Shown here: positions 8,610-16,165 of the stretch, in pieces | How the letters are laid out: each line of letters starts with the position of its first letter | How positions within the stretch are numbered: position 1 is the first letter of the stretch | Origin: JAFAGX01 sp035623255 | GTDB taxonomy: Bacteria > Acidobacteriota > Terriglobia > Terriglobales > Acidobacteriaceae | Reading direction: 5' to 3' | Length of the DNA: 64,000 nucleotides | Assembly (NCBI GenBank): GCA_035623255.1 | Contig: DASPTU010000060.1 | Coordinates: 7,961 to 71,960 of the forward strand | Notes under the pieces: generated by a model | Seen by the model: only the letters and a program-made list of their open reading frames with translations | The model's database searches: none | Told to the model about the DNA's origin: nothing | Program-made: the position numbers and the translations under genes

Positions 8610-9418
8610 GCCGCCGGAAGAAAAAGCACGATCACGTGAACCACGAGCGTTGGCTGGTCTCTTACGCCGACTTCATCACGCTCCTGTTTGCATTTTTCGT
8701 GGTTATGTATTCCTCGGCGCAGGTCGATAACAAGAAAGTCGCCCAAGTGTCGGCGGCCATTGAGGGCGCGTTTCAGGAGCTGGGCGTGTTCACTGGAAAC
8801 GGTTCGGGCGGCGGCACACGACAAGCGTCAGGGTCGCCCGCAATCCAGCCTGCCCCGCAACAACGACCCCAGTTGGAGCTTCTGGCAGACCGCATGGGGA
8901 ATGCCGGGGTCGGGGGAAGCGGACCGGACGTGAACAAGCTTCGCCACGATCTGGAAGAAGCCCTGGGTGAAGAGATCAAGAAACACGAGATCCAGATGCG
9001 AGTTACGCCAGAGGGTCTGGTCGTCAGTCTGAGTGAAGTAGGGTTCTTTGCCAGCGGCGATGCCAGTCTTCTGCCCGGCGGGCAGGCAACGCTGACCAGA
9101 ATCGCGGGAGTTTTGAACGAAAAGGGCTTTCAAGTTAGGGTTGAGGGCCACACGGACAATCAGCCGATCCACACCAACCGGTTCAGGTCCAATTGGGAGC
9201 TGTCAACCGCGCGGGCTACCGAAGTCGTTTCATTACTGATCGAAAAGCACAGCTTCGATCCCCATCAAATCTCCGCCGCCGGATATTCTGAGTATCGTCC
9301 CATCGCCAGCAACGACACAGAGGAGGGGCGAAAAGCCAACCGCAGGGTTGACCTTATAGTGGTGGCGCACACGGATTACAGTCGGACGCGACCCGCGGAT
9401 CTTCGGGCTGGCCAATAG
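8606..9418 (+). CDS. motD: MotB/MotD-type stator subunit with OmpA domain
   Basis: At 270 residues it has a basic N-terminus (MSRRKKKHDH), one membrane segment with the ion-carrying Asp in SYADFITLLFAFFVVMYSSA, and a C-terminal OmpA-like peptidoglycan-binding domain (VEGHTDNQPIHTNRF; LSTARATEVVSLLI; NRRVDLIVV). The membrane motif is closest to Pseudomonas MotD. The start ATG overlaps the preceding stop as ATGA, with GGAGG eleven bases upstream. It works as a pair with the upstream subunit to anchor the stator and conduct ions. Confidence 0.92.
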   Translation: MSRRKKKHDHVNHERWLVSYADFITLLFAFFVVMYSSAQVDNKKVAQVSAAIEGAFQELGVFTGNGSGGGTRQASGSPAIQPAPQQRPQLELLADRMGNAGVGGSGPDVNKLRHDLEEALGEEIKKHEIQMRVTPEGLVVSLSEVGFFASGDASLLPGGQATLTRIAGVLNEKGFQVRVEGHTDNQPIHTNRFRSNWELSTARATEVVSLLIEKHSFDPHQISAAGYSEYRPIASNDTEEGRKANRRVDLIVVAHTDYSRTRPADLRAGQ

Positions 9419-9531
9419 GGTCTCGTCGTTACCCGCACAGAAATATCCCAAGTACCTGTAACACAATCACTTCTCTAAAGTTTGCAGCGATTTTTGCCGA
9501 TTAGGGGAAACCCCTTACTGGGTGAACGACT
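9419..9531 (+). promoter_or_regulatory. Leader between the two stator pairs, with short hairpin
   Basis: The 113-bp gap between the two stator pairs contains a compact AGGGG-AAA-CCCCT hairpin (9503-9515) 16 bases before the motA start codon. The gene's Shine-Dalgarno (GGGTGA) lies just after it. The hairpin could damp translation of the second pair or mark mRNA processing; it has no following T run and so is not a terminator. Confidence 0.35.
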
Positions 9532-10422
9532 ATGTTTGCCATTGTTGGGATCGTAGTGGTCTTCGGCGCGATCGTGGGTGGGTATTGCATGGAGCACGGC
9601 AACCTGCGAGTGCTCATCCAGCCAGCCGAGTTGATCATCATTGGCGGCGCGGGCATCGGTACGGTTCTGATTGCCAATCCCCTCCACATTCTCAAGCAGA
9701 TTGCCGCTGGCGTGGTTGGAGTCTTCAAGGGGCCGAAGGTCACCAAACAGAGATATCTCGATTCACTCAAGATGATGTATGAGCTTCTCAACAAAGCCCG
9801 CAAGGAAGGCCTCATGGCTCTCGAAAATGATGTGGAAGAGCCAGCTAAAAGCCCGATACTTTCCAAATACCGAAGCTTTATCAGCGATCACCATGTAGTT
9901 GCTTTCCTGTGTGACACGATGCGGATGGCGATCACAGGGACTGAAGCATTCGAACTGGATCAACTCCTCGAACTCGATATGGAGGTGCATCATCACGACT
10001 CCAGCTTGCCCGTGACGGCGCTCAGCAGCATGGCGGATTCGCTGCCCGGCCTGGGCATCGTCGCTGCGGTTCTGGGCGTGGTGATCACGATGGGGGCTTT
10101 AGGCGGTCCTCCCGAAGAAATAGGACACAAAGTCGGCGCAGCGCTGGTCGGAACGTTTTTGGGCATTTTGCTGTGTTACGGCTTGGTCGGGCCGCTGGCG
10201 GCAAATATGGCCAAAACCTCCGAGGAAGAGCGTGCCTATCTTCATGTTCTTCGGGTTGTGATGATTTCCTTCCTCAAGGGTGCGGCGCCAATCATGGCAG
10301 TCGAATTTGGCCGTCGCGCAATCCCCGGCCATCTACGCCCCGCCTTCACAGAAGTTGAAAAGACCTGCCGCGGTGGTGGCCAGCAGCAGGAAGCGCCAGC
10401 AGCCGCCGCTGCTTCCGCCTGA
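9532..10422 (+). CDS. motA: MotA-type flagellar stator subunit
   Basis: The 296-residue product resembles enterobacterial MotA/LafT more than the upstream stator protein: MFAIVGIVVVFGAIVGGYCM, then the LIQPAELIIIGGAGIGTVLI second segment, a long cytoplasmic loop (KKMMYELLNKARKEGLMALE-like region), and third and fourth membrane segments around residues 165-215 (DSLPGLGIVAAVLGVVITMG). The C-terminus is an Ala/Gln-rich tail. It is followed after 14 bp by its MotB partner. The two stator sets are not recent copies of each other. Confidence 0.92.
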   Translation: MFAIVGIVVVFGAIVGGYCMEHGNLRVLIQPAELIIIGGAGIGTVLIANPLHILKQIAAGVVGVFKGPKVTKQRYLDSLKMMYELLNKARKEGLMALENDVEEPAKSPILSKYRSFISDHHVVAFLCDTMRMAITGTEAFELDQLLELDMEVHHHDSSLPVTALSSMADSLPGLGIVAAVLGVVITMGALGGPPEEIGHKVGAALVGTFLGILLCYGLVGPLAANMAKTSEEERAYLHVLRVVMISFLKGAAPIMAVEFGRRAIPGHLRPAFTEVEKTCRGGGQQQEAPAAAAASA

Positions 10423-10436
10423 GGAGAAGCGCTGCC

Positions 10437-11243
10437 ATGGCTCAAGCACGGCCCATCATCATCGTGAAGAAAAAGACCGGTCACGGCGGCCACCACGGGG
10501 GGGCTTGGAAGGTGGCCTATGCGGACTTCGTCACTGCCATGATGGCGCTCTTCATCGTGCTCTGGCTGATGAATAGCAGCAAGCAGATACAGGAGGCAGT
10601 GGGCGGTTATTTCAAAGATCCTTCAGGAAATTCCAAGATGGTCGGAACCGACAAGCGCGGCTCCGGAGACAACTTCAGTTTGACCAAAGAAGACATGTCG
10701 AGGCTAAAAGAACAGCTGCAGAAGGCCGTGCGGCGCCTGAACGACTTCGAAAAGCTTAAGAACCAGATCCAGATGACCGTCACCGCGGAAGGACTACGCA
10801 TCGAACTTCTGGAAACCGCCTCGGGAACATTCTTCGAGAGTGGCAGTTCAAAACCAAACGCCGACGGAACTGAGATGCTGGTTTTGCTTGCCTCGGAACT
10901 GGGCCAGCTTCCCAACAAGCTTTCTGTCGAGGGACATACCGATTCCAAGCCTTATACCGGAAAGGGTGACTACGGAAACTGGGAGCTCTCCACGGATCGT
11001 GCCAACGCAGCCCGCCGTCTCATGCAGCAGAACGGCATTCGCGCAGACCAGGTTTCACAAGTTAGAGGGTTTGCGGATGAAAGACTACGCACACCCGACA
11101 ATCCCTTCGACCCTTCCAATCGCAGAATCTCGGTGATTGTTCAATATCTGGATGTCACTACCGAGCTACCGTTGGACAACTCAGAGCCACAAGTGAGTCC
11201 GACCGCGTCAAGCCCGGAGCTAAAGCCTTCAGCGAAGAACTGA
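10437..11243 (+). CDS. motB: MotB-type stator subunit with OmpA domain
   Basis: This 268-residue protein has the proton-type MotB membrane helix VAYADFVTAMMALFIVLWLM with the essential Asp, then a plug/linker region and an OmpA-like peptidoglycan-binding domain (SVEGHTDSKPYTGKGDYGN; LSTDRANAARRLM; SNRRISVIVQYL). The basic KKKTGHGGHHGG N-terminus is typical. The ATG has GAGGAG upstream. Together with the preceding gene it forms the second complete stator set. The helix sequence is close to the E. coli H+-driven type, which suggests proton coupling. Confidence 0.93.
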   Translation: MAQARPIIIVKKKTGHGGHHGGAWKVAYADFVTAMMALFIVLWLMNSSKQIQEAVGGYFKDPSGNSKMVGTDKRGSGDNFSLTKEDMSRLKEQLQKAVRRLNDFEKLKNQIQMTVTAEGLRIELLETASGTFFESGSSKPNADGTEMLVLLASELGQLPNKLSVEGHTDSKPYTGKGDYGNWELSTDRANAARRLMQQNGIRADQVSQVRGFADERLRTPDNPFDPSNRRISVIVQYLDVTTELPLDNSEPQVSPTASSPELKPSAKN

Positions 11244-11766
11244 TCTGGCTTTGTGGACTGGCAGCAGAAGGGACCTCGTCCTGTCGAAAGCTTGTACAGC
11301 GACTTCCTGGCTCAAGAAAATTAGCGTGACATTAGACGAATGATTGTCTTTCACCGATGTCTTCCCAAACTTCTGACCGCAGCTCTCCACGATTCTCAAA
11401 CAGACATGTCGACTTTCAGCGAAACTAATTCATATGAAGCCCCTCGTAGAACTTCCATTCCATTCGCACGTGATCTCGATGTGTTCAAATCAATGACACC
11501 TGTTCGAATCGAGAACAGTTCATTTTTTCAGTTTTTCCACAAAACCAATCGAGAATTAAGGAAATTCAGGGAAAATCATTAAGTTCGAATTAAGGCTCTC
11601 TAATTGCAACGGACAAATTCCTCCAGGAGAACCTGCCTGGATATTCCTCCCCCAAGCCGTACAAGCCGGTCTGGATCGGTGAACTTTTGGTGCCGCAGAC
11701 CGGTGGCGCTCTCAGACATTGCGAGTGCATTGCTGTCAACAGAACGAAAGTGGTGAACGAGGGAAC
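11244..11766. other. 523-bp AT-richer intergenic region
   Basis: No convincing gene lies between motB and the response regulator. The region contains CTGTTC-N7-GAACAG at 11500-11518, related to two palindromes upstream of the NtrC-type gene, and an 8-bp inverted repeat CCGGTCTG/CAGACCGG (11666-11673 and 11696-11703) in the presumed leader of the response regulator. An 80-codon open frame at 11340-11582 lacks a ribosome-binding site and protein-like composition. The start of the response regulator has GAGGG just upstream. Confidence 0.5.
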
Positions 11767-12498
11767 ATGGAGCTCGAGAACGCAAACACCGCAAACCAGG
11801 AATTGGCTCGGCGTTCGAATCAATCCCGCGTACTTGTCGCTGAAGACGATATTCCACTAGCACGCTTCCTGCAGCGCGGATTCCAGGACAACGAATATGA
11901 CGTGGACCTGGTTCATGACGGGGAAGCCGCAGTCGATGCTCTCTTTCAGGGCGAATACGACTTGCTGGTAACCGATTTGAATCTCCCCAGACTCGATGGG
12001 GTGTCGTTGCTCAAGCGCATTCGTGCTACCACGTCGCGGTTGCCAATCCTTGTGCTGACCGCCCGTGGCGCTGTCGAAGATCGGATTACAAGCCTGGATT
12101 CCGGCGCTGATGATTACGTTGTAAAACCATTTTCTTTCCAGGAGCTAATGGCCAGGACTCGGGCGCTCTTGCGGCGCCATAACAGCACCTCAGTCGGACA
12201 GATTCAGGTCGGGGATCTGATGCTGAACCGCGATGAGTTCCGCGTCGAGAGGGCGGGCAAGGCGATAGACTTGACCGCCAAAGAGTTCGCTCTCCTTGAG
12301 TACCTCATGGTCAACGCCCGCCGTCCCCTGACCCGGGCCATGATTATGGAGAATGTCTGGAAAACCTCCTACGACGGCAGCACAAATCTAGTCGATGTGT
12401 ATATGAAATATGTTCGCGACAAAGTGGATGCAGATTTCTCGCCCAAGTTGCTACGAACCATTCGTGGTGTTGGATATCTCTTGAGCGACAGACAGTAA
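11767..12498 (+). CDS. OmpR/PhoB-family response regulator
   Basis: The 243-residue protein has an N-terminal receiver domain (RVLVAEDDIPLARFLQRGF; phosphoacceptor Asp in LLVTDLNLPRLDG; VLTARG; the conserved Lys in DYVVKPFSF) and a C-terminal winged helix (LTAKEFALLEYLMVNARRPL; VDVYMKYVRDKVD; TIRGVGYLL). It should bind DNA when phosphorylated. No histidine kinase with an ATPase domain is adjacent. Instead a small protein with only a histidine phosphoacceptor-like segment follows after 9 bp, which suggests phosphate comes from elsewhere. The ATG was chosen over an upstream TTG because GAGGG directly precedes it. Confidence 0.92.
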   Translation: MELENANTANQELARRSNQSRVLVAEDDIPLARFLQRGFQDNEYDVDLVHDGEAAVDALFQGEYDLLVTDLNLPRLDGVSLLKRIRATTSRLPILVLTARGAVEDRITSLDSGADDYVVKPFSFQELMARTRALLRRHNSTSVGQIQVGDLMLNRDEFRVERAGKAIDLTAKEFALLEYLMVNARRPLTRAMIMENVWKTSYDGSTNLVDVYMKYVRDKVDADFSPKLLRTIRGVGYLLSDRQ

Positions 12499-12507
12499 GG
12501 ATGGGTA

Positions 12508-12786
12508 ATGTTTATTGACGAGCAAGGGCATGAGATACAGATCAATCCCCGTACAGCAGTAGAAATGTCACGGGAACTGCACAAGACGGCTCAGCCGCTC
12601 ACGGTCTTGCACGGTGTGCTCGAATTGGCCCTGTCGAAGGCCGATACAGTCGAGGATTACCGAAAATGCTGTGAGCGAGCCATTGCAGAACTGCGTCGCG
12701 TTGCTGACTGTTTCGACGAAGTCCGCAAGCTTCTACGATCAGGCCAGCGAGCGAGTACCGAATTAAACGGTCAAGCACGTCAATGA
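12508..12786 (+). CDS. Stand-alone histidine phosphoacceptor (DHp/HisKA-like) protein
   Basis: This 92-residue, mostly helical protein contains RELHKTAQPLTVLHGVLELA. Aligned with the H-box of histidine kinases (HELRTPLT), His25 falls on the phosphoacceptor and the PLT triplet matches. A second helix rich in Glu/Arg (CCERAIAELRRVADCFDEVR) would complete the two-helix hairpin. There is no ATP-binding domain in this or the next frame before the stop, and the following gene has its own start. It may be a phosphotransfer protein between a distant kinase and the flanking regulators, or an inhibitor that dimerises with a kinase. The function is inferred, not shown. Confidence 0.65.
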   Translation: MFIDEQGHEIQINPRTAVEMSRELHKTAQPLTVLHGVLELALSKADTVEDYRKCCERAIAELRRVADCFDEVRKLLRSGQRASTELNGQARQ

Positions 12787-12845
12787 AGGTGGTGCCGGCA
12801 ACGAGTCACGTGGGGCAAATTGAAGAAGTGAGAACGAACTGAGTC

Positions 12846-14024
12846 ATGGATACTGGAATAGCGTCGCAGAAATTGGCAGCGGATCACTTGCCTTCGGTAC
12901 CCCCCGTCGGTCTTTTGCTGATCAGCCGCAATCAGGACTTGCGCCGGGACCTCAGCTTGAGGCTTAAATCCGATCGGTGGAGCATATATGAGGCCACCAG
13001 CGGGGCTGAAGCCCTGGAGAAGATCTCTGTCGAGGACCTTTCTCTGATACTGCTTGATCCTGGATTGCCCGACCTCACCGTAGATGAGTTCAAACAGATC
13101 ATCCGGTCGCAATATCCTGCCATCACGGTGATTCCGATCAACCCCCACACGGGCCAGCCACTGGCAGCGACTCCATCTCCTAATTCCTTGCCATTCGAGA
13201 TCATGAAGCGGATCGGTCAGGGTGCTTCGCTGCCGATCGCAGCATCTGCGGCCTACGACTCTGAGGACGACTCGACGCGCCGAACCTCTCTGCCAAAATT
13301 TGTAGGCCGCTCGCTCTCCGTGCAACGCATGTCCTCTATCGTGAGGTTAGTAGCACCGCGTGACACTACCGTGCTGATCACGGGTGAAAGCGGAACTGGC
13401 AAGGACGTCGTCGCTCAAGCGGTCCACCAGCTCAGCCAACGGCGTCTGAAGCCCTTTGTCGTAATTAACTGCGCTGCCATTCCCGAACCGCTGCTTGAGG
13501 CGGAGCTCTTCGGATTTGTTAAGGGCGCTTTTACCGGCGCTGTGCAGTCCAGGATCGGCAGAATCCATGCCGCGCAAGGGGGAACGCTATTCCTTGATGA
13601 AATCGGGGATTTACCTATTGGTTTGCAATCGAAGCTGCTGCGATTTCTTGAGGAGGGCGAAGTACAGCGGCTCGGCAGCACGGAAGTATTCCGCGTGGAT
13701 GTCCGCGTTATTGCGGCTACGAACGCAAATCTCCGTCGCCTGGTGCAGGAACATAATTTCCGCGAGGATCTCTTTTACCGGCTCTCGATCTTTCCGATCG
13801 AACTCGTGCCTCTGCGCGATAGGCTGGACGATCTGGATCTGCTGACGCAGCATTTTCTATCCATATTTTGCGCTCGCGAGGTCAGCATCAGCCCTGAAGG
13901 CAGTGCGCTCTTGCGCCAGCATACCTGGCCGGGGAACGTGCGCGAATTGCGCAATGTCATCGAACGCGCGAGTATCTTGCTGGGCCCTGAACGAACCATC
14001 CTGCCGCAACACGTGATCATCTGA
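12846..14024 (+). CDS. NtrC-like sigma-54 activator lacking a DNA-binding domain
   Basis: The 392-residue product has an N-terminal receiver-like region and a sigma-54 AAA+ domain. Seen are Walker A GESGTGKD, GAFTGA (the sigma-54 contact loop, in GFVKGAFTGAVQ), Walker B GGTLFLDEIGDL and the sensor/arginine regions (WPGNVRELRNVIERA). The receiver is degenerate: the acidic pair is replaced by LLISRNQD and the conserved Lys is not evident, though an Asp remains in LLDPGLPD. The protein ends ILPQHVII soon after the AAA+ domain, so the Fis-type helix-turn-helix is missing. Such HTH-less activators are known (Helicobacter FlgR, chlamydial CtcC) and work from solution. Confidence 0.85.
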   Translation: MDTGIASQKLAADHLPSVPPVGLLLISRNQDLRRDLSLRLKSDRWSIYEATSGAEALEKISVEDLSLILLDPGLPDLTVDEFKQIIRSQYPAITVIPINPHTGQPLAATPSPNSLPFEIMKRIGQGASLPIAASAAYDSEDDSTRRTSLPKFVGRSLSVQRMSSIVRLVAPRDTTVLITGESGTGKDVVAQAVHQLSQRRLKPFVVINCAAIPEPLLEAELFGFVKGAFTGAVQSRIGRIHAAQGGTLFLDEIGDLPIGLQSKLLRFLEEGEVQRLGSTEVFRVDVRVIAATNANLRRLVQEHNFREDLFYRLSIFPIELVPLRDRLDDLDLLTQHFLSIFCAREVSISPEGSALLRQHTWPGNVRELRNVIERASILLGPERTILPQHVII

Positions 14025-14035
14025 GTCGAGTTTGT

Positions 14036-14365
14036 TTACGCTTCCGGAATCATGTTCTGGCGGAAGGCATCCAGCAGATCTCGCATCTGACTGCGCACTG
14101 CCGGCACATCCTCGTATGGGGCTCCATGATCCTTGACAAGACCATGCAGGGTGCGTTCGGTGAGCGCCTGCCATTTGTCCGCATCAATCAGCTCCGCGCA
14201 CGCTGCGCATGCCGTCCAATCTTGTCGCGCGTGAGCCTCCATAGGTGTGCCTTTCAAGAACACGAAAGGGTGGCATGCATAGGCCTTGGCGAACTTCCCC
14301 TCTGTGCAAAAATCGCAACGCTTCGGCGCCACGAAAACAAGAATTGTGCGCGCGGACATGCCCAT
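14036..14365 (-). CDS. Conserved small zinc-ribbon-like protein
   Basis: A 109-residue protein of unknown function with paired cysteines KRCDFCTEGK near the N-terminus and ACAACAELIDADKWQALTER in the middle, a layout that suggests one zinc site. Similar Cys-x2-Cys plus D-W-x-A-C-x-x-C proteins are common in Actinobacteria and other phyla as conserved hypotheticals. It is convergent with the NtrC-like gene and divergent from the next regulator. Start could be residue 1 (14365) or residue 3 (14359). No enzymatic motif is visible. Confidence 0.6.
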   Translation of the reverse strand: MGMSARTILVFVAPKRCDFCTEGKFAKAYACHPFVFLKGTPMEAHARQDWTACAACAELIDADKWQALTERTLHGLVKDHGAPYEDVPAVRSQMRDLLDAFRQNMIPEA

Positions 14366-14433
14366 ACTATCGGCACAATCTCGCGGACCAATGGGTTACG
14401 CCGGGACGTTACGAAGGAATCGGCTTCTTGGGA

Positions 14434-14449
14434 TGTGATTTTCATCACA
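14434..14449. promoter_or_regulatory. CRP/FNR-family binding site TGTGA-N6-TCACA
   Basis: TGTGATTTTCATCACA is a perfect match to the CRP consensus half-sites (TGTGA-N6-TCACA). It lies 69 bp upstream of the zinc-ribbon-like gene on one side and about 290 bp upstream of the NtrC-type gene on the other. Which gene it controls, and which CRP/FNR-family protein binds, cannot be told here. Confidence 0.6.
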
Positions 14450-14547
14450 GACCCATCCGTAGCCCGACCATACGATCAAATGCGGGTAGCGGTTGCCCTT
14501 ATGGGTGTAAGCAATTTTTACTGCGGTGGTGTGACTCGTTTTATGCT

Positions 14548-14670
14548 CTGTTCGGTTTTCGGAACAGACAAACGTCCAAATCCTGCCGTCGGTTCTCGCC
14601 CAAACGATAGATATAACCGTATTTACCTTATTTTAGATTGATTTAGAGGGCCTGTTCCATTTTTAGAACA
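14548..14670. promoter_or_regulatory. Pair of TGTTC-N8-GAACA palindromes
   Basis: Two sites, TGTTCGGTTTTCGGAACA (14549-14566) and TGTTCCATTTTTAGAACA (14653-14670), share the same arms and spacing and lie 104 bp apart upstream of a sigma-54-type activator. They look like paired upstream activating sites, possibly for the product of the adjacent gene. A third copy with N7 spacing lies at 11500-11518. Confidence 0.45.
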
Positions 14671-14736
14671 CTCCCACGGGACCCATGCTAGGGAACGCAC
14701 GCTGTGCGACATTCGAAATCGAGGGGGGACCTGGCA

Positions 14737-16104
14737 TTGAACCAGCCAAGGGTTCGGCTGAAGCTATTGGTCGTAAACGACTCGCGGGAGAATTTAGATT
14801 TAATTCGTAAAACACTCGCCGATCAACCCGTGCAGATCTTTACCGCGCCAAACGCGGAAGTCGCATTGGAGCGCCTCTTCCAGGTGCGCCCGAGAATCGT
14901 GTTGGCAGATCTCGTGATGCCGGGGATGAACGGGCTCGAGTTGCTGGATCGCATTCTGGCAAAAGATCCGGGACTCGACTTTGTCTTGATGACATCGCAT
15001 TACTCAACTGAATCGGCAATTGAGGCCATTCGGCGGGGAGCTCGCGACTACCTGAAAAAACCACTGGATCCAGAGAAATTGCGTGAATGCGTTCACATTC
15101 TGCTCCAGGAAACGGAAACGCGGTCACGTACGTTCCAATTGGATCACGATTTGCTCGGCGCGTACGAGTTTGAAGGAATGATTGGTCGCAGCCCCCTGAT
15201 GCTGGAAGTTTTTGCGAAGATTCGCCGCATCGGTCCGCACTTCCGTTCGGTATTAGTGAATGGGGCCACGGGTACGGGCAAGGAACTCGTGGCCAAAGCA
15301 CTTCACCGTCTCAGTACGGTAGCAGCGGCTCCTTTTGCCGTTTGCAACTGCTCAGCGCTGGTGGAGACCCTGCTGGAAAGCCAACTGTTCGGTTATGTGC
15401 GCGGTGCTTTTACTGGCGCTGTCCAGGACAAGCAAGGCATATTTGAATATGCCAATGGCGGAACCGTGTTTCTTGACGAAGTTGGAGAACTTCCACCGTC
15501 AGCGCAGGCAAAACTCTTGCGAGTCCTCCAAAACAAGGAGGTTCAACGAGTCGGGTCCCCGGTTCTCCGGCACGTCGATGTGCGTGTAATCGCAGCTACT
15601 CATCGCGATCTGCCCGCCATGGTCGCCGAAGGCCGTTTCCGCGAAGATCTGTTCTACCGTCTCGCGGGAGTGGAGATCTCTTTGCCCACCTTGACCCAGC
15701 GCCAGGAGGACTTGCCTTTGCTTCAGCGGCACTTTCTGGAGAAATACTCCAGCATGTATCAAAAAAAGATCATCGGATTCACTCGCCGCGCCCAGGTTCG
15801 CCTGGCCGCTTATTCCTGGCCGGGTAACGTACGCGAACTGGAGAATGTCATCAGCAGCAGCTGTATCATGGGTACCGGAAACGTGATTGATCTGGAGGAT
15901 TTGCCGGAACGCTTGCGCGCTGTTATGCGCCCGCAAATTTCTGAACTCGACGAGTTCAGCACTCTTGAGGATATGCAGAGACGCTATGTGATGCGGGTTC
16001 TTGAGTACGTTCAAGGTAATAAGGCAAAAGCAGCTGCTATTCTCGGTGTGGGCCGCAACACCGTTTATCAGCTCCTGCGCCGCATTCAGCAGTCGAGTGC
16101 GTGA
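14737..16104 (+). CDS. NtrC-family sigma-54-dependent response regulator
   Basis: About 455 residues with three domains: a receiver (KLLVVNDSRENLDLIRKTL; phosphoacceptor Asp in VLADLVMPGMNG; Lys in DYLKKPLDP), a sigma-54 AAA+ domain (Walker A variant GATGTGKE; GAFTGA in YVRGAFTGAVQ; FLDEVGELPPSAQAKLLRVL) and a C-terminal Fis-type helix-turn-helix (NKAKAAAILGVGRNTVYQLL). The TTG at 14737 has GAGGGGGG eight bases before it and is preferred; a GTG at 14704 would add 11 residues. The first acidic-pair residue is Asn in place of Asp (VVNDS). It is a complete activator, in contrast to the HTH-less paralogue 700 bp upstream. Target genes are unknown. Confidence 0.9.
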   Translation: MNQPRVRLKLLVVNDSRENLDLIRKTLADQPVQIFTAPNAEVALERLFQVRPRIVLADLVMPGMNGLELLDRILAKDPGLDFVLMTSHYSTESAIEAIRRGARDYLKKPLDPEKLRECVHILLQETETRSRTFQLDHDLLGAYEFEGMIGRSPLMLEVFAKIRRIGPHFRSVLVNGATGTGKELVAKALHRLSTVAAAPFAVCNCSALVETLLESQLFGYVRGAFTGAVQDKQGIFEYANGGTVFLDEVGELPPSAQAKLLRVLQNKEVQRVGSPVLRHVDVRVIAATHRDLPAMVAEGRFREDLFYRLAGVEISLPTLTQRQEDLPLLQRHFLEKYSSMYQKKIIGFTRRAQVRLAAYSWPGNVRELENVISSSCIMGTGNVIDLEDLPERLRAVMRPQISELDEFSTLEDMQRRYVMRVLEYVQGNKAKAAAILGVGRNTVYQLLRRIQQSSA

Positions 16105-16165
16105 GTAGCCCGGATCACACCTCTCCTCCTTCGGAGCGGTGCCCCTAAAAAAGAAGTAAACACAT

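Larger units (their letters stand above)
14366..14736. other. Regulatory region upstream of the NtrC-type gene
   Basis: This 371-bp stretch carries no gene but is dense in dyads: a perfect CRP/FNR-type site at 14434-14449 and two TGTTC-N8-GAACA palindromes at 14549-14566 and 14653-14670. It is AT-richer than its neighbours near 14600-14670. The downstream gene's GAGGGGGG ribosome-binding site is at 14721-14728. Confidence 0.55.

Noticed and set aside
11340..11582. 80-codon open frame between motB and the response regulator
   Set aside because: No ribosome-binding site, no family resemblance, amino-acid mix unlike a folded protein, and it lies in AT-rich regulatory DNA.
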